A DNA stretch of 21,707 bases, taken from NCBI GenBank assembly GCA_033717875.1, contig JADDKJ010000051.1, forward strand, positions 1-21,707, in the 5' to 3' direction. Source of the stretch: SBBG01 sp033717875. Its GTDB lineage: Bacteria; Pseudomonadota; Gammaproteobacteria; Ga0077554; Ga007554. Under the pieces are notes generated by a model. It was not told the DNA's origin. It searched no databases and worked only from the letters and a program-made list of their open reading frames with translations. Both the position numbers and the translations under genes were made by a program. Positions 5,903 to 12,902 of the stretch are shown piece after piece; position 1 is the stretch's first letter, and each line of letters begins with the position of its first letter.

Positions 5903-7159
5903 TCAACGCTTCATCGAATCAAAGAATTCGGAATTGGTCTTGGTGGCCTTGAGCTTGTCGAGCAGGAATTCCATTGCCGCCAGATCTTCCATGGGGTGCA
6001 GCAACTTGCGCAGTATCCACATCTTTTGCAGCTCGTCGGCATTGGTGAGCAATTCCTCGCGGCGCGTGCCGGAGCGGTTGATGTTGATGGAAGGATAGAT
6101 GCGTTTTTCGGCGATCTTGCGGTCGAGATGGACTTCCATGTTGCCGGTGCCCTTGAACTCTTCGTAGATCACATCGTCCATGCGCGAGCCGGTATCGACC
6201 AGGGCGGTGGCGACGATGGTCAGGCTGCCGCCTTCTTCGATGTTGCGCGCCGCGCCGAAGAAGCGCTTCGGACGGTGCAGGGCATTGGCGTCGACACCGC
6301 CGGTCAACACCTTGCCTGACGAGGGGATGACGGTGTTGTAGGCGCGGGCGAGACGGGTGATGGAGTCGAGCAGGATGACCACATCGCGCTTGTGCTCGAC
6401 CAAGCGTTTGGCCTTCTCGATCACCATTTCCGCCACCTGCACATGACGGCTAGCCGGTTCGTCGAAGGTGCTGGACACCACCTCGCCACGCACCGAACGC
6501 GCCATCTCGGTCACTTCTTCGGGGCGCTCGTCGATGAGCAGCACGATCAGATAGCATTCGGGATGCTTGGACGCGATCGACTGCGCGATATGCTGAAGCA
6601 TCATGGTTTTGCCGGCCTTGGGCGGCGACACGATCATGGCGCGCTGCCCCTTGCCGATCGGCGCCACCAGGTCGATGACGCGGGCGGTCAAATCTTCGGT
6701 GCTGCCATTGCCCAGCTCCATCGTCAGGCGTTCGTTGGCGAACAGCGGCGTCAAGTTTTCAAACAGCACCTTGTTCTTGGCGTTCTCGGGCAACTCGAAG
6801 TTGATCTCGCTCACCTTGAGCAGCGCGAAATAGCGCTCGCCCTCCTTCGGTGGACGGATCTTGCCGGAGATGGTGTCGCCGGTGCGCAGATTGAAGCGCC
6901 GGATCTGGCTGGGTGAAACATAGATGTCGTCGGGGCCGGCGAGATAAGAGCTGTCCGCCGAACGCAGGAAGCCGAAGCCGTCCTGCAGGATTTCCAGCAC
7001 CCCGTCGCCGAAGATGTCCTCGCCCTTGTGGGCGTGTGCCTTGAGGATGGCGAAGATCACGTCCTGTTTGCGTGATCTGGCCATGCCTTCGATGCCCATG
7101 GCTTGGGCGATATCGATCAGTTCAGAGGGTGGTTTTTGCTTGAGCTCAGTCAGATTCAT
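5903..7159 (-). CDS. rho: transcription termination factor Rho
   Basis: Rho is the hexameric RNA-dependent ATPase/helicase that ends transcription of untranslated RNA. The product is 418 residues, close to the E. coli length of 419. The N-terminal helical domain (1-45) is followed by the cold-shock-like primary RNA-binding domain with DGFGFLR at 60-66, then the RecA-like ATPase core: Walker A SPPKAGKT with Lys181 and Lys184, LLIDERPEEV, the Q-loop region SSGKVLTGGVDANAL and the R-loop KGTGNMEVHLDR. All key residues are present. It follows trxA on the same strand after a 251 bp gap in which no other gene was seen; a leader of that length suits the autoregulation known for rho. No T-rich terminator is seen after its stop. 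Confidence 0.98.
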   Translation of the reverse strand: MNLTELKQKPPSELIDIAQAMGIEGMARSRKQDVIFAILKAHAHKGEDIFGDGVLEILQDGFGFLRSADSSYLAGPDDIYVSPSQIRRFNLRTGDTISGKIRPPKEGERYFALLKVSEINFELPENAKNKVLFENLTPLFANERLTMELGNGSTEDLTARVIDLVAPIGKGQRAMIVSPPKAGKTMMLQHIAQSIASKHPECYLIVLLIDERPEEVTEMARSVRGEVVSSTFDEPASRHVQVAEMVIEKAKRLVEHKRDVVILLDSITRLARAYNTVIPSSGKVLTGGVDANALHRPKRFFGAARNIEEGGSLTIVATALVDTGSRMDDVIYEEFKGTGNMEVHLDRKIAEKRIYPSININRSGTRREELLTNADELQKMWILRKLLHPMEDLAAMEFLLDKLKATKTNSEFFDSMKR

Positions 7160-7410
7160 GATGGATGGTCGTCAGATTTTGGAATGGTATGCAGATGAAG
7201 TTAAAGAGACGGACTCCCGGGAAGGAGGCCCGCGTAATCCTAAATGTGCCGCTGAATGTGATGCTGGGGGAAGGTGTTTCCGCTGCCGCTTGCTTTTTTA
7301 TGCTGGCACTGCTTAACAACGTTTGGCTAAAACTATCACTAAACAAACGCCGCGTCTAGCCCCCCGCGCAACAAAATTGCGCTGGAAGGCTGACACGGCG
7401 CGTGCATCAA

Positions 7411-7737
7411 TCAAAGATTGCTGTCGATAAACGCCGTCAACTGCGACTTGGAAACCGCGCCGACCTTGGTGGCCTCGACACTGCCGTTCTTGAACAGCAT
7501 GAGGGTTGGAATGCCGCGAATGCCATACTGGGGCGGCGTTGCCGGGTTGTCATCGATGTTGAGTTTGGCAACCTTGACCTTGTCCGCATATTCATTGGCG
7601 ATCTCGTCCAGGATCGGGGCGATCATCTTGCAAGGGCCGCACCATTCCGCCCAGAAATCGACCAGCACCGGCGTGGCCGACTGAATCACTTCGCTGTCGA
7701 AAGTCGCATCGCTGACATAAACAATATTCTTACTCAC
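7411..7737 (-). CDS. trxA: thioredoxin 1
   Basis: This 108-residue protein is a classical thioredoxin that reduces protein disulfides in the cytoplasm using electrons from thioredoxin reductase. The active site is WCGPC at residues 32-36, buried Asp27 precedes it, and the cis-proline loop is GIRGIPT. Length and motif spacing equal E. coli TrxA. The start codon is GTG at 7735-7737, with GGGAGAAA about ten bases upstream. It is divergent from rhlB over 145 bp and upstream of rho in the same direction, the order seen in enteric and other gammaproteobacteria. A small GCGCAA/TTGCGC hairpin at 7366-7382 follows the gene but lacks a U run. Confidence 0.97.
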   Translation of the reverse strand: MSKNIVYVSDATFDSEVIQSATPVLVDFWAEWCGPCKMIAPILDEIANEYADKVKVAKLNIDDNPATPPQYGIRGIPTLMLFKNGSVEATKVGAVSKSQLTAFIDSNL

Positions 7738-7831
7738 TGTGGTATTTCTCCCGGATGGAGGCTGAATTTAAGATTTATAAATGTGGGTGATTTTATCGGC
7801 ATTCAACCCTTGCCTACATTCAAGCCCAATC

Positions 7832-7861
7832 TTGAACATATTTCAAGCCCACAAATATAAC
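7832..7861 (+). promoter_or_regulatory. candidate sigma-70 promoter of rhlB
   Basis: TTGAAC (7832-7837) and TATAAC (7856-7861) are separated by 18 bp. The site lies 21 bp upstream of the rhlB start. Other TTGAA-containing hexamers nearby could serve the divergent trxA. Confidence 0.4.
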
Positions 7862-7882
7862 AATTCTGTTATTCTTTGATCC

Positions 7883-9187
7883 ATGACCACACATTTGACC
7901 GACACCCTTTTTTCCAGTTTCGATCTGCCCGCCGCGCTCCAGCAAGGAATTGAAGAAGCAGGCTTTTCATATTGCACGCCGATCCAGGCGGCGACCCTGC
8001 CGCTGGCCCTGGCGGGCAAGGATGTCGCCGGTCAGGCGCAGACCGGCACGGGCAAGAGCGCGGCTTTTCTGCTTGCCACCATGCACCGCTTGCTGATGGC
8101 GCCGGACTCGCCCAAACGCCGCCCCAACCAGCCGCGCGCGGTGATTCTGGCGCCGACCCGCGAGCTGGCGATCCAGATTCACAAGGATGCCGAGGTTTTG
8201 GGCAAGCACACCGGCCTGAAACTGGGGCTGGTCTATGGCGGCGCGGGCTATGACGCCCAACGCACCATGCTCGAAAACGGCGTGGACATTCTGATCGGCA
8301 CACCGGGGCGCATCATCGATTATTACAAGCAGCACGTCTTCGACCTGAAAATGGTCCAGGTGGCGGTGCTGGACGAGGCCGACCGCATGTTCGACCTCGG
8401 TTTCATCAAAGATATCCGCTTTCTGCTGCGCCAGATGCCCCGCCCGGAAAAGCGCCTTGGCATGCTCTTTTCCGCCACGCTGTCGCTGCGCGTGACCGAG
8501 CTTGCCTATGAACATATGAACAATCCCGAGCTGGTGAAGATCGAGAGCGACAAGGTGACGGCGAACAATGTCGCGCAGATCGTCTATCACACCGCCAGCG
8601 AGGAAAAGATTTCCGCGCTGATCGGCCTGCTCAAGCACATGGATCCCAAACGCACCATCGTTTTCGTCAACACCAAGCGCGTGGCGGATCAGATCTGGGC
8701 GTGGCTCGAAGCCAACGGCTTCAAGTCCGCCATCCTCTCCGGCGATGTGCCGCAGAACAAGCGCACGTCCCTGCTGGCCCAGTTCCAGCGCGGCGAGCTG
8801 CCGGTGCTGGTGGCCACCGATGTGGCGGCGCGCGGCCTGCACATCCCGGATGTCAGCCACGTTTTCAATTTCGATCTGCCGCAAGACCCGGAAGATTACG
8901 TCCACCGCGTCGGCCGCACCGCGCGCGCCGGTGCCAGCGGCGACGCGATCAGCTTCGCCTGCGAGGAATACGCCTTTTCGCTGCCCGATATCGAGCAATA
9001 CATCGGCCATAAAATACCCGTGGGGCGCTTGTCGGACGAGTTGCTCGCCACACCCGTCACCCGCCCCGGCAAGGACGCGGCGCGGCGGCATCATGCTCCA
9101 CTGGCGCGCCAGGGGGCTCCCGGCGGCAAGAAACGGCGCGGCAGAGGACGCGAGCATGGGGCGCGAAGATCGGCCTCGACGACATAA
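7883..9187 (+). CDS. rhlB: ATP-dependent RNA helicase RhlB (DEAD-box)
   Basis: A 434-residue DEAD-box helicase. Motifs in order: Q motif FSYCTPIQAATLPL, Walker A AQTGTGKS (52-59), PTRELA, GTPGR, DEAD in VLDEADRMFDLGF, SAT, then in the second RecA domain FVNTK, VATDVAARGLHIPDV and HRVGRTARAG. The phrases EEYAFSLPDIEQYIGHKIPV and GLKLGLVYGGAGYD are typical of RhlB rather than RhlE or SrmB. RhlB unwinds RNA in the RNase E degradosome. The arginine/glycine-rich tail (KKRRGRGREHGARR) probably binds RNA. Position next to trxA-rho supports the assignment. The ribosome binding site is weak. The stop codon is followed directly by a repeat element. Confidence 0.93.
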   Translation: MTTHLTDTLFSSFDLPAALQQGIEEAGFSYCTPIQAATLPLALAGKDVAGQAQTGTGKSAAFLLATMHRLLMAPDSPKRRPNQPRAVILAPTRELAIQIHKDAEVLGKHTGLKLGLVYGGAGYDAQRTMLENGVDILIGTPGRIIDYYKQHVFDLKMVQVAVLDEADRMFDLGFIKDIRFLLRQMPRPEKRLGMLFSATLSLRVTELAYEHMNNPELVKIESDKVTANNVAQIVYHTASEEKISALIGLLKHMDPKRTIVFVNTKRVADQIWAWLEANGFKSAILSGDVPQNKRTSLLAQFQRGELPVLVATDVAARGLHIPDVSHVFNFDLPQDPEDYVHRVGRTARAGASGDAISFACEEYAFSLPDIEQYIGHKIPVGRLSDELLATPVTRPGKDAARRHHAPLARQGAPGGKKRRGRGREHGARRSASTT

Positions 9188-9319
9188 GGACACCTCTAAA
9201 AATCCGCTGAAGCCGCGATGGCGGCGTTGGAAATGTGCTCAAAATGCTCATATACTCCGTGCTTTTTCGCGCCTTTCCGCCTTGCCCTCGCACCTTGATC
9301 GAATTTTTTAGAGGTACCC
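9188..9319 (+). repeat. ~130 bp MITE-like repeat, copy A (left of mtnD)
   Basis: The repeat begins GGACACCTCTAAAAAT, one base after the rhlB stop, and ends TTTTTTAGAGGTACCC, so its termini are inverted copies. The core includes GCCGCGATGGCGGCGTT, AATGCTCATATACTCCGTGC and TTTCCGCCTTGCCCTCGCAC. A copy in opposite orientation at 9923-10052 has nearly the same core (about 95 % by eye). Confidence 0.85.
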
Positions 9320-9378
9320 AGTAAGATTAAGAGGAACCCACAAACCTCTCTAATTCAAAGCATCAGGAGAACCCATCC

Positions 9379-9921
9379 ATGGCACGCATGATTTTTCCCA
9401 ACGGCAGCGAAATATCGGATCTCCCCACCCTGCAAAGCAGACTGGCGGCGATCGGCATCACCCTGCGCCACTGGCCCGCGCCCTCCACTCTGCGCGGCAT
9501 GGAGCTGATGGAAAGACCGGCGCTGAGCGATGACGAGAAGAGTGAATTGCTCAGTCTGGTGGACAATCGCTTCGAAGAGCTGAAACGCGAGGCAGGTTAC
9601 ACCACGCGCGACATGATTGTGATCCACGAAAACATCCCCGGCCTTGCCGACATGCTCGCCAAGTTCGAGAAAATCCACTACCACACCGATGACGAGGTGC
9701 GCTACATCCTCGCCGGCAAGGGCTACTTCGGCTTCGTCGAGCCCGATGGCGCACAGTTCATGCTGGAGGTCAGCGCCGGCGATTACATCAACGTCCCGGC
9801 CAACGCCGAGCACTGGTTCACGATGCGCGACTCAAGGCGCATCAAGGCGGTGCGCTATTTCATCGACACCAGTGGCTGGACACCGGTATATACCGATCGT
9901 CCCTTGCAGTTCACGAACTGA
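9379..9921 (+). CDS. mtnD: acireductone dioxygenase
   Basis: The 180-residue product is a cupin-fold dioxygenase of the methionine salvage pathway. It oxidises the acireductone 1,2-dihydroxy-3-keto-5-methylthiopentene; the Fe form gives the methionine precursor 2-keto-4-methylthiobutyrate and formate, the Ni form an off-pathway product with CO. Metal ligands are visible as His100, His102, Glu106 (KIHYHTDDEVRYIL) and His145 (PANAEHWF). Length equals characterised relatives. An AGGAG lies upstream of the ATG. It is in the same direction as mtnB but the two are separated by a MITE-like repeat, and an inverted copy of that repeat precedes it. The usual neighbour mtnC (enolase-phosphatase) is not in the window. 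Confidence 0.95.
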   Translation: MARMIFPNGSEISDLPTLQSRLAAIGITLRHWPAPSTLRGMELMERPALSDDEKSELLSLVDNRFEELKREAGYTTRDMIVIHENIPGLADMLAKFEKIHYHTDDEVRYILAGKGYFGFVEPDGAQFMLEVSAGDYINVPANAEHWFTMRDSRRIKAVRYFIDTSGWTPVYTDRPLQFTN

Positions 9922-9922
9922 A

Positions 9923-10052
9923 GGGTACCTCTATGAATTCGATCAAGGCGCGAGGGCAAGGCGGAAAGGCGCGAAAAAGCACGGAGTATATGAGCATTTG
10001 AGCTCATTTACAACGCCGCCATCGCGGCTTTAGCGAATTCATAGAGATACCC
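9923..10052 (-). repeat. ~130 bp MITE-like repeat, copy B (between mtnD and mtnB)
   Basis: Termini GGGTACCTCTATGAATTCG and CGAATTCATAGAGATACCC are inverted copies over 19 bp with one mismatch. The core is the reverse complement of copy A. It starts one base after the mtnD stop and ends six bases before the mtnB ATG at 10059, so it fills the whole intergenic space. Confidence 0.85.
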
Positions 10053-10058
10053 TTGAAA

Positions 10059-10697
10059 ATGGCAAGAGCACTCGACCAACTAACACCGCACGCCGCGCTC
10101 GTTGAAATCGGGCGCGATTTTCACGCACGCGGCTGGATGGCGGGCACCGCGGGCAATCTCAGCATCCGCGTTCATGACAATGGCGTGGACAGCTTCTGGA
10201 TCACCGCCAGCGGCCTGCCCAAGGGCCGTATGGAAGAAACCGATTTGCTGCGCATCGGCGTCGACGAAGGCAGGATCGTCGAACAGTTGCAACCGCGCGC
10301 CAGACCCTCCGCGGAAAGCTCGATACATCAGGCGATCTACCGGCTTTTCCCGGAAGCCCGCGCCTGCCTGCATGTGCATACCGTGGATGCCTGCCTGGCC
10401 TGCGAAAACATCTGCCCCGGCGTGGAAGAAATGCCGCTGCCGCCGCTGGAAATGATCAAGGGGCTGGGAGTTTGGGAACAACACCCGGAAGTCGCGCTAC
10501 CGCTGTTCGACAATATTCTCGATGTCACCCAGATCGCGGCGGCGATAGAGCGGCGTTTCCGCGCCACCCCGCCACGCCTGCCCGCCCTGATGATCCGCAA
10601 CCATGGCGTCACCGTCTGGGGGGGCAGCGCGCAGGAAGCTTACGATCGCGTCGAGATCGTCGAATTCATCATGAGCTACATGGCGCGGCGGCGTTGA
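10059..10697 (+). CDS. mtnB: methylthioribulose-1-phosphate dehydratase
   Basis: A 212-residue class II aldolase-family enzyme that dehydrates 5-methylthioribulose-1-phosphate in methionine salvage, two steps before MtnD. The family's phosphate and zinc sites are seen in GTAGNLSIR, TASGLPKGRM, ACLHVHTVDA (zinc His pair) and RNHGVTVWG (third zinc His). ATG 10059 is chosen; a TTG two codons earlier is also in frame. No clear Shine-Dalgarno is present because the sequence upstream is the end of repeat copy B, only an AGAGAT being nearby. Expression may depend on readthrough from mtnD or on signals within the repeat. Confidence 0.93.
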   Translation: MARALDQLTPHAALVEIGRDFHARGWMAGTAGNLSIRVHDNGVDSFWITASGLPKGRMEETDLLRIGVDEGRIVEQLQPRARPSAESSIHQAIYRLFPEARACLHVHTVDACLACENICPGVEEMPLPPLEMIKGLGVWEQHPEVALPLFDNILDVTQIAAAIERRFRATPPRLPALMIRNHGVTVWGGSAQEAYDRVEIVEFIMSYMARRR

Positions 10698-10707
10698 GCA
10701 GGCCGCG

Positions 10708-10932
10708 CTATATGCTCTTGCAAGGAGCGCCGGCCGGCACCCCCAGCCTGATCAGAATCTTGTCCATCAGACACCAGTTGGTGAACCCGCTCTGGAACAG
10801 GTTGGCGCCGACAAAAACGGTGAACCACAGCCAGTTCACATTCTGAAACAGCGGGCTGGCCTCAACGCCCAGCGCCAGGGAAAGCAGCACAAAGAAGCCG
10901 GCAATGATACGGACGACACGGTTGACAGTCAT
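10708..10932 (-). CDS. DUF2892 (YgaP-type) small inner-membrane protein
   Basis: The 74-residue product begins MTVNRVVRIIAGFFVLLSLA, a first transmembrane helix, and has a second hydrophobic segment WLWFTVFVGANLFQSGFTNW. This is the DUF2892 pattern found alone or fused to rhodanese domains in YgaP. Its role is not settled; it is often near sulfur or persulfide genes. The ATG at 10932 is chosen over a longer frame because AGAGGTG lies eight bases upstream and the family begins with the same Arg-Ile-Ile-Ala-Gly motif. It is convergent with mtnB, with only 10 bp between stops. An AT-rich inverted repeat lies upstream. Confidence 0.85.
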   Translation of the reverse strand: MTVNRVVRIIAGFFVLLSLALGVEASPLFQNVNWLWFTVFVGANLFQSGFTNWCLMDKILIRLGVPAGAPCKSI

Positions 10933-10946
10933 GGCAAGCACCTCTT

Positions 10947-10968
10947 TTAGAAAATTATGTAATTCTAA
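10947..10968. promoter_or_regulatory. AT-rich inverted repeat, candidate ArsR-type operator
   Basis: TTAGAAAATTA and TAATTCTAA face each other around TG, just upstream of the DUF2892 ribosome binding site. The pattern resembles operators of ArsR-family repressors such as BigR/SqrR, which control similar genes; this is inference from pattern only. Confidence 0.35.
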
Positions 10969-11058
10969 TATACTATCCTGGGCGCCGCTTTTCAATACCA
11001 CAACCCGCCCTTTCACCCCCTTTAGGCACACCGTTTCCACTCCGCAAAATCACCACCC

Positions 11059-11087
11059 TTGACAGTAGCCAGAGGGCGTGGCATAAA
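11059..11087 (+). promoter_or_regulatory. candidate sigma-70 promoter of the cytochrome c gene
   Basis: A consensus TTGACA (11059-11064) is followed after 17 bp by CATAAA (11082-11087). This would give a leader of about 110 nt before the ATG at 11206. Confidence 0.5.
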
Positions 11088-11113
11088 GTTTCCGTTGAAA
11101 ATCTATTCAACAA

Positions 11114-11167
11114 CAGGGAGTCCCTGCCGTTATATCAGGGGATCGGTGGTTGCCATCAACCATCGAT
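11114..11167 (+). other. two hairpins in the cytochrome c leader
   Basis: CAGGGA/TCCCTG (11114-11126, one-base loop) and ATCGGTGGTTG/CAACCATCGAT (11142-11167, CCAT loop, 10 of 11 pairs) lie between the candidate promoter and the start codon. They may stabilise the mRNA or regulate translation. Confidence 0.4.
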
Positions 11168-11205
11168 GAAAAATCTGTCAGTCAAACTGTAATCAGGAGA
11201 GAAGA

Positions 11206-11535
11206 ATGAAAGCACGTTTGTTAGCCGTTTCCGCAGCAGCGGTCATGATGTTCAGCGCGGGTCAGGCAAGCGCCGACCTGGATCTGGCCAAAGCGAGCGG
11301 CTGCTTGGCTTGCCATGCCGTGGACAAGAAGGTCGTCGGCCCGGCCTGGAAGGATGTGGCGAACAAGTACAAGGGTGACGCCGGCGCCAAGGCTGCTCTG
11401 GTCGATAAGGTGAAGAAGGGCGGCAAGGGCAACTGGACCGAAGTCACCGGCGGCACCCCGATGCCTCCGTACTCCCCCCGCGTTTCCGATGCCAACATCG
11501 AGAAGCTGGTGGACTTCATTCTGGCTCTGAAGTAA
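11206..11535 (+). CDS. periplasmic class I cytochrome c (c551-like)
   Basis: A 109-residue precursor with a Sec signal peptide (MKARLLAVSAAAVMMFSAGQ, cleavage after ASA) and a mature domain of about 86 residues. The single haem site is CLACH (Cys33, Cys36, His37), and the distal Met ligand lies in GGTPMPPYSP, as in small c551/c8 cytochromes that carry electrons to terminal oxidases or nitrite reductase. The pattern KASGCLACHAVDKKVVGPAW is typical. AGGAGAG lies upstream of the ATG. It is monocistronic, with its own promoter candidate and a strong terminator after the stop. The specific redox partner cannot be told from here. Confidence 0.93.
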   Translation: MKARLLAVSAAAVMMFSAGQASADLDLAKASGCLACHAVDKKVVGPAWKDVANKYKGDAGAKAALVDKVKKGGKGNWTEVTGGTPMPPYSPRVSDANIEKLVDFILALK

Positions 11536-11554
11536 TTCCCGGAGCGGAAATAAC

Positions 11555-11588
11555 ACGAAAGCCAGCCTTCGGGCTGGCTTTCGTTTTT
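11555..11588 (+). terminator. intrinsic terminator of the cytochrome c gene
   Basis: ACGAAAGCCAGCC and GGCTGGCTTTCGT form a 13 bp perfect stem around a TTCG tetraloop, followed by a run of T. It begins 20 bp after the stop codon. Confidence 0.95.
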
Positions 11589-11604
11589 GCGGGACTCCAA
11601 GAAC

Positions 11605-11776
11605 GCGCTGATAAGGAAACTCTGAATAATTCCATCCTGGAATTTTCAGAGCACGAAAAGCAAAAATGTGATTTTTGCTTTTCTCCATTTTTCAATCACT
11701 TAGAGTGATTGAAAAATGCCGGCACATCCTTGTGCCGTGGAATCTCTGACACATCAGAGATTCCATAAATCAGCGC
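11605..11776. repeat. five-hairpin array enclosed by an outer stem
   Basis: Five adjacent inverted repeats: 11620-11651 (15 bp arms, one bulge), 11655-11683 (12 bp perfect, loop TGTGA), 11686-11718 (15 bp perfect, loop TAG), 11720-11737 (7 bp perfect, loop TCCT) and 11738-11765 (12 bp perfect, loop CACA). They are enclosed by GCGCTGAT (11605-11612) and ATCAGCGC (11769-11776). No ORF is supported here. It lies between the cytochrome c terminator and the end of the rubredoxin gene, and may be a mobile palindromic element or a structured RNA. Confidence 0.85.
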
Positions 11777-11780
11777 TTCC

Positions 11781-11966
11781 CTAAATCTCCATCAATTCAA
11801 AATCTTCCTTGCCCGCTCCGCAATCCGGGCAGCGCCAGGTCAGAGGCACATCATCCCAGCGAGTGCCGGGCGCAATGCCTTCGGCAGGTAATCCAGCCGC
11901 CTCGTGATACACAAAACCGCAAATGACGCACATATAAGTTTTCATTTCAACTGTTTGAACTGTCAT
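11781..11966 (-). CDS. rubredoxin
   Basis: A 61-residue iron-sulfur-free Fe(Cys)4 electron carrier. The ligands are Cys13 and Cys16 (MCVICGFVYHE) and Cys46 and Cys49 (WRCPDCGAGKEDFEL), with the canonical aromatic GTRWDDVPLTW between. The ATG at 11966 has GGGGGT eight bases upstream; a second Met at residue 8 would give the common length of 54, so either start is possible. It is divergent from thiD with ~117 bp between. Rubredoxin beside thiD-thiE-hemL is a familiar order in gammaproteobacteria, though the functional link is unclear. Confidence 0.95.
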   Translation of the reverse strand: MTVQTVEMKTYMCVICGFVYHEAAGLPAEGIAPGTRWDDVPLTWRCPDCGAGKEDFELMEI

Positions 11967-12083
11967 AACATACCCCCGATCAAATCTATCGATATCATCA
12001 ATAACGCGCTCCCGGCACTGGTAAAATGCGGTTAATTTTACACATAATGGCGGTTTATGGATCGTTTTCAAGGGATGCAAACC

Positions 12084-12902
12084 ATGACTGAGCAACAATC
12101 CATCCCGGCGATACCGGTGGTGATGGTTTTCGCTGGATGCGACTCCACCGGCGGGGCGGGTATTCAGGCCGACATCGAAACCCTGGCCAGCATGGGATGC
12201 CACGCGGCGCCGGTGATCACCGCCATTACGGTGCAGGATACCACGAGTGTCCAGGGATACGCGCCCACCGACGCCACGCTGGTGATCGCCCAGGCGCGCG
12301 CGGTGCTGGAAGACATGCCGGTATCGGCTTTCAAGATCGGCATGGTGGGCAGCACCGAAAATATCGAGGCCATCCATACCCTGTTGCAGGACTACCCGGA
12401 CATTCCCGTCGTGCTCGACCCTGTGCTGGCGGCGGGCGGCGGTGGCGAACTGGCCGACGAGGACATGCTGGACGCGATGGTGTCGCTGCTGCTTCCCCTG
12501 GCGACGGTGCTGACGCCCAACAGCATCGAAGCGCGCGCCCTAGCGCCGGAGGCGGATACCCTGGACGCGATGGCCCAGGAGATCCTGGAAGCGGGATGCG
12601 AATTTGTGCTGATCACCGGCACTCACGAAAATACGCCGACGGTGATCAATACGCTGTACGGCAACCGCCGCCAACTGGAATCCTTTTCCTGGGAGCGCCT
12701 GCCGGCGAGCTATCACGGCTCGGGGTGCACGCTGGCCTCCGCCATTGCCGGACTGCTGGCGCACGGCATGGAACCCTTTACCGCTATCCACGAGGCGCAG
12801 GAATACACCTGGGACACTCTGAAACATGGGTATCGCATCGGCATGGGGCAACATCTGCCCAACCGGCTGTTCTGGGCGCGCGGCGAAGATCAGGACGCGT
12901 GA
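12084..12902 (+). CDS. thiD: hydroxymethylpyrimidine / phosphomethylpyrimidine kinase
   Basis: A ribokinase-fold enzyme of ~272 residues that phosphorylates HMP to HMP-P and HMP-PP for thiamine synthesis. Diagnostic stretches are GCDSTGGAGIQADIETLASM, ITVQDTTSVQG, VVLDPVLAAGGG, VLTPNSIEA and the anion-hole/catalytic-base motif SYHGSGCTLASAIAG. An in-frame ATG at 12057 lacks a ribosome binding site; ATG 12084 has AAGGGA eight bases upstream and is preferred. The stop TGA shares its last base with the ATG of thiE, so the two are translationally coupled. No TPP riboswitch precedes the gene. Confidence 0.93.
   Translation: MTEQQSIPAIPVVMVFAGCDSTGGAGIQADIETLASMGCHAAPVITAITVQDTTSVQGYAPTDATLVIAQARAVLEDMPVSAFKIGMVGSTENIEAIHTLLQDYPDIPVVLDPVLAAGGGGELADEDMLDAMVSLLLPLATVLTPNSIEARALAPEADTLDAMAQEILEAGCEFVLITGTHENTPTVINTLYGNRRQLESFSWERLPASYHGSGCTLASAIAGLLAHGMEPFTAIHEAQEYTWDTLKHGYRIGMGQHLPNRLFWARGEDQDA

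Noticed and set aside
7366..7382. GCGCAA/TTGCGC hairpin after trxA as terminator
   Set aside because: Only a 6 bp stem and followed by a G run rather than T on the trxA strand; readthrough into rho is also expected.
7967..9193. 408-codon open frame antisense to rhlB
   Set aside because: Shadow frame; no recognisable domain and repeats of the complementary codon bias.
11967..12083. possible TPP riboswitch upstream of thiD
   Set aside because: The ~117 bp divergent gap lacks the conserved CTGAGA and ACCTGATCTGG elements of the TPP aptamer.
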